A DNA stretch of 8,100 bases from Azonexus sp. GTDB lineage: Bacteria; Pseudomonadota; Gammaproteobacteria; Burkholderiales; Rhodocyclaceae. The notes under the pieces are model-generated. The model saw nothing but the letters and a program-made list of their open reading frames with translations. It was not told the origin of the DNA and did no database searches. Positions 5,421 through 8,100 of this stretch are shown piece after piece; position 1 is the first letter of the stretch, and each line of letters opens with the position of its first letter. Location: assembly GCA_031285115.1 (NCBI GenBank), contig JAITWU010000117.1, positions 1 through 8,100 of the forward strand, in the 5' to 3' direction. Both the position numbers and the translations under genes were made by a program.

Positions 5421-6121
5421 TGCGCCAGCTTCTCCTCGTCTAATGTTCCCCGCTGTTCCGTCAGCATAACTAAGCGGCCATTCTTGAAAACCGCCCGTTT
5501 CCCATTCCTATAGTCTTGATCTGGATCTTTTGTCTTCTCTTCTCCGTTGATAGCAGGTGTTGCATTTTCGGTGTGACCGATAACGGCGGATTTGACCTTG
5601 CCTGCTTCGTAGAGCCTCTTTGAAAAATCTGCCGCGATGTTGTCTTCGTCTTTAGGGTTGCTTGCCGTCTTGCAGCCGTGGATTTCTACCTTAGCGTTCT
5701 CCGCAAATTTGCTGAATTGCACTTTATTGAGGTCACCGCGTGAAAACGACTCGTTATGAAAAACGTATCGATACCAGCGGAAGTTATTCAGTCCTCTATC
5801 ACGGTCACTGCGTACTGACACCATGTAGAAGTGATCCGGCCCCCCGTGGGTGAATAAGTCCAACGAGCGAATGCTGTTGTCATCTTGGCCGTTGAGCACA
5901 GCCAATAAGTCGTCAGCCGAACCGATTTTTTTGACGATGATTTCGTACTTGTTGTTATCACTGGCTTTATAGTCTTTGACAACCCTGCGGACCGTCCAAT
6001 CAAACGTGAAGTTGTCATTGGTTTTGTAAGCCCCTCCCCACAACAGCAAGCGGACTTTGCGCTTGTGCGGCAGCGGGGCGATGGAGCCTTTTTCGTGATT
6101 GGTCTTGACCTTGCCGCCCAT
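5417..6121 (-). CDS. Candidate T6SS effector with a caspase-like (clan CD) His/Cys dyad, cassette 1 gene 3
   Basis: The 234-residue product follows two PAAR genes and precedes a membrane-anchored gene, the usual place of a type VI effector. I do not recognise a named family. A strand-plus-His-Gly motif, IRSLDLFTHGG (His92, Gly93), and a later strand-plus-Cys motif, AKVEIHGCKTA (Cys150), are arranged as in caspase/CHAT/DUF4347-type cysteine peptidases of clan CD. The region to about residue 190 (AADFSKRLYEAGKVKSAVIGHTENATP) fits the helix and strand after the cysteine in that fold. I start at ATG 6121, which overlaps the preceding stop (TAATG) and has GGGGG just upstream, not at 6205, which overlaps the PAAR gene. 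No signal peptide or membrane segment is seen. The catalytic reading is inference. Confidence 0.78.
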   Translation of the reverse strand: MGGKVKTNHEKGSIAPLPHKRKVRLLLWGGAYKTNDNFTFDWTVRRVVKDYKASDNNKYEIIVKKIGSADDLLAVLNGQDDNSIRSLDLFTHGGPDHFYMVSVRSDRDRGLNNFRWYRYVFHNESFSRGDLNKVQFSKFAENAKVEIHGCKTASNPKDEDNIAADFSKRLYEAGKVKSAVIGHTENATPAINGEEKTKDPDQDYRNGKRAVFKNGRLVMLTEQRGTLDEEKLAQ

Positions 6122-6681
6122 TACGCCCCCTGCATCTTCTTCTCGGCATTCTCGCCAAACCAGACGGTCAGCTCTTCGGGCTGATACGTCATTACTCGTT
6201 CGCATAGGCCATTTGCATCGGTGTGCCCGGTATAGGTAGTCCCGTCTGGGGCTTTGATGTAATAGGCGAGATCAGGTATCGGCTCGCCGGTCTTGGCATC
6301 GACGGCGCGTACTTGTTCATCTGGGCTGTCTTCGGTGAGGTGTTCCGGCCCGAACTTTGGCAGCCATTCGCCTTCTGCTGTTTGATAGAACGTCGCGGCG
6401 ATGGCCTCGCCGCTCTCGTTGCCCACGCCGTCAATGTCGTTCAGGGTGGAATAGCAGGGGCAGCCACCGCTTGTCACCATGCCGTGAATGACCTGCGGGC
6501 GGCCATTGCTGAGCGTAGAGCGTGGAAAACCTTCGACGATCACGCAGTTTTTACGGCAAGCGACGTGCGCTCCCTGAAAGGCGTAAGGCTTTCCGTGACT
6601 GGTAGATGTCAAGTCGCCTTCAATAACTGTACCGCCGCAGGCGGTTTTGTCGCCGTAGCGAATCCATCCGATGATCTTCAT
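6121..6681 (-). CDS. PAAR-domain protein with transthyretin-like C-terminal domain, cassette 1 gene 2
   Basis: The 186-residue product has an N-terminal PAAR domain (about 1–85). It shows the family's IRYGDKTACGGTVIEG opening, FQGAHVACRKNCVIVEG and a closing cysteine-rich SGGCPCYS. Cysteines and histidines in such domains bind the metal at the tip of the cone that caps the VgrG spike of a type VI secretion system. Residues about 122–177 (VRAVDAKTGEPIPDLAYYIKAPDGTTYTGHTDANGLC) form a transthyretin/carboxypeptidase-regulatory-like beta domain, common in PAAR proteins as a link to cargo. The ATG at 6681 overlaps the stop of the first PAAR gene (ATGA) and has AGGGAG upstream. GC is about 60% in 6301–6360, unlike the lower-GC gene after it. 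Confidence 0.88.
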   Translation of the reverse strand: MKIIGWIRYGDKTACGGTVIEGDLTSTSHGKPYAFQGAHVACRKNCVIVEGFPRSTLSNGRPQVIHGMVTSGGCPCYSTLNDIDGVGNESGEAIAATFYQTAEGEWLPKFGPEHLTEDSPDEQVRAVDAKTGEPIPDLAYYIKAPDGTTYTGHTDANGLCERVMTYQPEELTVWFGENAEKKMQGA

Positions 6682-7091
6682 GCGTGGCTCCCTGTCGGCG
6701 CCATGTAGCCCGGTTGCAGCAGACCGGGGATGCCCGCATCATCGGTGTACTCCCGAATCTGCGCGGAGCTTTGCAGGCTGGTGATGATGGTGTCGCCGTT
6801 GTCGGTGGCGCTGCCCACAATCGCCATAGGCTGGCCCTTGTAGACCTGCGCAGCGCCAGCACCCGAAACGATCTTGCTTTCGGTGCCGTCCGGGTAGCTC
6901 ACCATGTCGCCCACGCAAGCGATGCGGTGCCCGCTGATCTCTATGCCGGTGCTGGTCGTGGCGACCTCACCGCCTTGCTTGGTCTTTGCACCCAGCGTGA
7001 CAAGGTCATGCGCTCCCTTGATGGGCCGTGCGGCCAGCTTTGCCATGAACTCAGTGACCAGCCTCTGGCCCTCTTCTTCGGAGTATTCCAT
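6678..7091 (-). CDS. PAAR-motif protein, attI-proximal gene of cassette 1
   Basis: The 137-residue product is a small PAAR-like spike-tip protein. A short helical N-terminus (1–27, MEYSEEEGQRLVTEFMAKLA) leads into the repeated beta pattern of PAAR proteins: TLGAKTKQGGEV, GIEISGHRIACVGDMVSYPDG, GQPMAIVGSATDNGDTI. PAAR proteins sharpen the VgrG trimer and carry effectors out of the cell. It is the first gene after attI and should be read from Pc. The ATG at 7091 has AGGAAG about 10 bases upstream. Its leader from Pc, about 85 bases, can form a small hairpin (GCCGC 7118–7122 with GCGGC 7129–7133). It overlaps the second PAAR gene by four bases. The two PAAR proteins are of different subtypes, not copies. 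Confidence 0.85.
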   Translation of the reverse strand: MEYSEEEGQRLVTEFMAKLAARPIKGAHDLVTLGAKTKQGGEVATTSTGIEISGHRIACVGDMVSYPDGTESKIVSGAGAAQVYKGQPMAIVGSATDNGDTIITSLQSSAQIREYTDDAGIPGLLQPGYMAPTGSHA

Positions 7092-7157
7092 TGCGGCCCC
7101 TTCCTGCGGATTTCAATGCCGCGCAAGGGCGGCGGTGATGAAACATGAGTGCGATTA

Positions 7158-7175
7158 GCTTAACTAGAATTAGAC
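7158..7175 (-). other. attI-like recombination site
   Basis: Read on the minus strand, GTCTAAT then four bases then GTTAAGC forms a simple integrase site: an L-type box (RYYYAAY) and a perfect GTTRRRY core. The core (7158–7164) is the junction with cassette 1. It lies 85 bases in front of the intI start and just after the -10 of the cassette promoter, as expected for attI. Accessory direct repeats of the class 1 type are not evident. Confidence 0.68.
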
Positions 7176-7182
7176 GACACGC

Positions 7183-7211
7183 ATCATAGGCAAACAAATT
7201 AACAAAATCAA
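7183..7211 (-). promoter_or_regulatory. Cassette promoter Pc (sigma70)
   Basis: On the minus strand TTGATT (7211–7206) and TATGAT (7188–7183) are separated by exactly 17 bases. They match the sigma70 consensus at 4 of 6 and 5 of 6 positions. Transcription would start near 7176, pass through the attI core and enter cassette 1. Position and direction fit the common promoter that expresses integron cassettes. None of the downstream cassettes shows an equally good promoter. Confidence 0.7.
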
Positions 7212-7249
7212 CACAGTGCCCACGTATAGACAAACCTAAAGTGCCCCGC

Positions 7250-7758
7250 ATGGAAAACTGCTCAAACACCCCTGCTGACACCCTCCTGCCCCTCAAGCTG
7301 CTGGAGCGGATGCGGACTCATCTGTGGACACTGTATTGCATTATTCGCACGGAAGAAGTCTATCTGGATTGGGCGCGGTGTTTCATTCTGTTTCATGACA
7401 AACGGCATCCGCAGGAAATGGGGGCGGTCGAGGTGGCGGTGTTTTTGAGTCATTTGGCGAGGTGTCGGCTTCGACCCGGAGTCGGGCCAAGGCGGCGATT
7501 TTGTATTTGTACAGGCAGGTGCTGGGAGTCGATTTGCCGTGGCTGGATGAGGTGGCGCAGGCATGGCAGCCGAGGTGGTTGCCGGTGACGCCGCATGTGC
7601 TGCGCCACTTGTTTGCTACGCATTTGCTGCAAAGCGGTTACGACATTCGCCCGGCGCAGGCGTTGCCGGGCCATGCCGGTGTGAGCGCGACCATGATTGA
7701 CACCCATGTTCTCAACAAGGGTGGGCGCGGGGTTTTGAGTCCGCTCGATGCGTTGTGA
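7250..7758 (+). pseudogene. intI: Integron integrase intI, frameshifted and internally deleted
   Basis: Intact integron integrases are tyrosine recombinases of about 320–340 residues that recombine attC with attI. Here about 168 codons remain. The N-terminal DNA-binding domain is well kept ([31 protein letters not shown], VFLSHLA) up to about 7459; then the frame shifts by a small deletion to [31 protein letters not shown] (from 7462). After LPV (7579–7587) the sequence jumps to [20 protein letters not shown], so most of the catalytic domain, with the first arginine and the integron-specific insertion, is gone. The HxxR box survives, but the catalytic tyrosine of MIYTHVLN is Asp (GAC, 7699–7701). 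The end [12 protein letters not shown] is typical of IntI. The enzyme cannot be active. Confidence 0.95.
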
Positions 7759-7993
7759 GGGGCGGTGTCGGGGGGCGAGGGACGATCAGGCGGCGGCGAC
7801 TTTACGGCATCAACACCATGCAAGCGCCCTGAAAAACCAAAACCGCCAGCAGCCTTGTCTTTCACGACAACCCATTTAGTGGCCGGGTTCGAGCGGTTTT
7901 TGTTTAGTCATGCACAGCCAAAACGTTTCCTGCCCCCCGTGCCGTGAGCGCCAACATACGTATGTGCACATGTAAAACGAAACCGCTCTAGTC
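7759..7993. other. Gap after intI with no clear gene
   Basis: I see no recognisable protein. A minus-strand frame through about 7886–7765 reads KWVVVKDKAAGGFGFSGRLHG, which has a coding-like look, but it has no good start, continues into intI antisense and meets a stop upstream. It may be a remnant. A plus-strand frame of 60 codons opposite it is low-complexity and unconvincing. Palindromes in the right half are listed separately. Confidence 0.5.
7891..7988. repeat. Inverted repeat enclosing nested palindromes
   Basis: GAGCGGTTT (7891–7899) is repeated in inverse as AAACCGCTC (7980–7988); beyond the 9 bp, similarity continues through a GTTT-type stretch. Between them ACATACGTATGT (7954–7965) is a perfect 12-bp palindrome and overlaps a 10-bp palindrome ATGTGCACAT (7962–7971). 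The location is just downstream of a minus-strand gene end. It could be a terminator structure, an operator or a small mobile repeat. Confidence 0.6.
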
Positions 7994-8100
7994 TTACTGT
8001 GTCACAAACGTAGCCTTGCATTCAAGCGCAGGCAGCACGGGCAGCGTGGCAGCCTTCTGAGCAAGGCGGCGGCGATACGCAGCCGCAAACTCGTGATCGA
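7994..8100 (-). CDS. C-terminal end of an unidentified protein (partial)
   Basis: The minus strand is open from the window edge to a TAA at 7996–7994. It gives 34 residues, DHEFAAAYRRRLAQKAATLPVLPALECKATFVTQ in pieces (an alanine/arginine-rich helix AAAYRRRLAQKAATLP, then a short tail). Regular codon-like composition makes it likely real, but I cannot name the family. It is convergent with intI and probably marks the right border of the integron. Confidence 0.45.
   Translation of the reverse strand, partial: DHEFAAAYRRRLAQKAATLPVLPALECKATFVTQ

Larger units (their letters stand above)
2990..7758 (-). mobile_element. Chromosomal integron: inactivated intI, attI, Pc and five-cassette array
   Basis: The element shows every part of an integron in canonical order. 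A plus-strand intI pseudogene (7250–7758) is divergent from minus-strand cassette genes, with an attI-like core and a promoter between them. Core sites of the form RYYYAAC/GTTRRRY recur at 7158–7164, 4845–4851, 4619–4625, 4033–4039, 3456–3462 and 2990–2996, each at the 5' side of a cassette gene or at the array end. Four attC sites of 60–122 bases with partly self-complementary arms can be drawn. The cassettes all read leftwards away from attI. That the element is chromosomal is inferred from the core housekeeping genes 3' of the array. With the integrase broken, the array should be stable unless served by another IntI. Confidence 0.85.

Noticed and set aside
6223..6708. Plus-strand open frame of 161 codons
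   Set aside because: It is antisense to the second PAAR gene and has no domain that I recognise.
7201..7249. LexA box and promoter for intI
   Set aside because: SOS-regulated intI genes often have CTGT-N8-ACAG at the promoter. I see no such box, and TATAGA (7225–7230) lacks a convincing -35.
7765..7947. Plus-strand open frame of 60 codons after intI
   Set aside because: It has no ribosome site and a low-complexity proline/glycine-rich product, and it lies opposite an equally uncertain minus-strand frame.

Overview
The window is chromosomal DNA of moderately high GC, probably from a betaproteobacterium. I infer this from the gene order HAD phosphatase – sppA – RsmI-like methylase – maf/yceF and from the protein sequences; a Rhodocyclales-type host is a guess from family resemblance. 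It holds two different kinds of DNA. The left third (1–2709) is ordinary core genome. The rest, about 2990–7758, reads as a chromosomal integron whose integrase has decayed.

Core part: the 3' end of a HAD hydrolase gene (1–348), then a complete signal peptide peptidase sppA (441–1406). Converging on sppA are an RsmI-like tetrapyrrole-methylase-family protein (2120–1410) and the Maf-family m7GTP pyrophosphatase yceF (2709–2128). A strong rho-independent terminator for sppA lies inside the 3' end of the convergent methylase gene. About 280 bases without a recognisable gene (2710–2989) separate yceF from the integron.

Integron part: the layout is canonical. A broken integron integrase gene, intI (7250–7758, + strand), is divergent from a cassette array read on the minus strand. 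Between them are an attI-like core (7158–7175) and a good sigma70 promoter (7183–7211, 17-bp spacer) placed to act as the cassette promoter Pc. Leftwards from attI I read: cassette 1, about 2.3 kb, with four overlapping genes (PAAR protein, PAAR protein with a transthyretin-like C-terminal domain, candidate clan-CD/caspase-like toxin, membrane-anchored candidate immunity protein) and a 61-bp attC; cassette 2, 226 bp with no gene; cassette 3, a zinc-ribbon membrane protein; cassette 4, a bacteriohemerythrin; cassette 5, an FxLYD-like membrane-anchored protein. Recognisable attC sites separate them, several with degenerate cores.

The main discovery candidate is cassette 1: what looks like a complete type VI secretion payload (spike tips, toxin, immunity) packed as one promoterless, translationally coupled operon in the first position of an integron. 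The integrase has lost its reading frame, most of its catalytic domain and its catalytic tyrosine, so the array is probably frozen unless another IntI acts in trans. No T6SS structural genes are in the window, so delivery would depend on machinery elsewhere. The last 340 bases hold a stretch with nested palindromes and the C-terminal end of an unidentified minus-strand gene.
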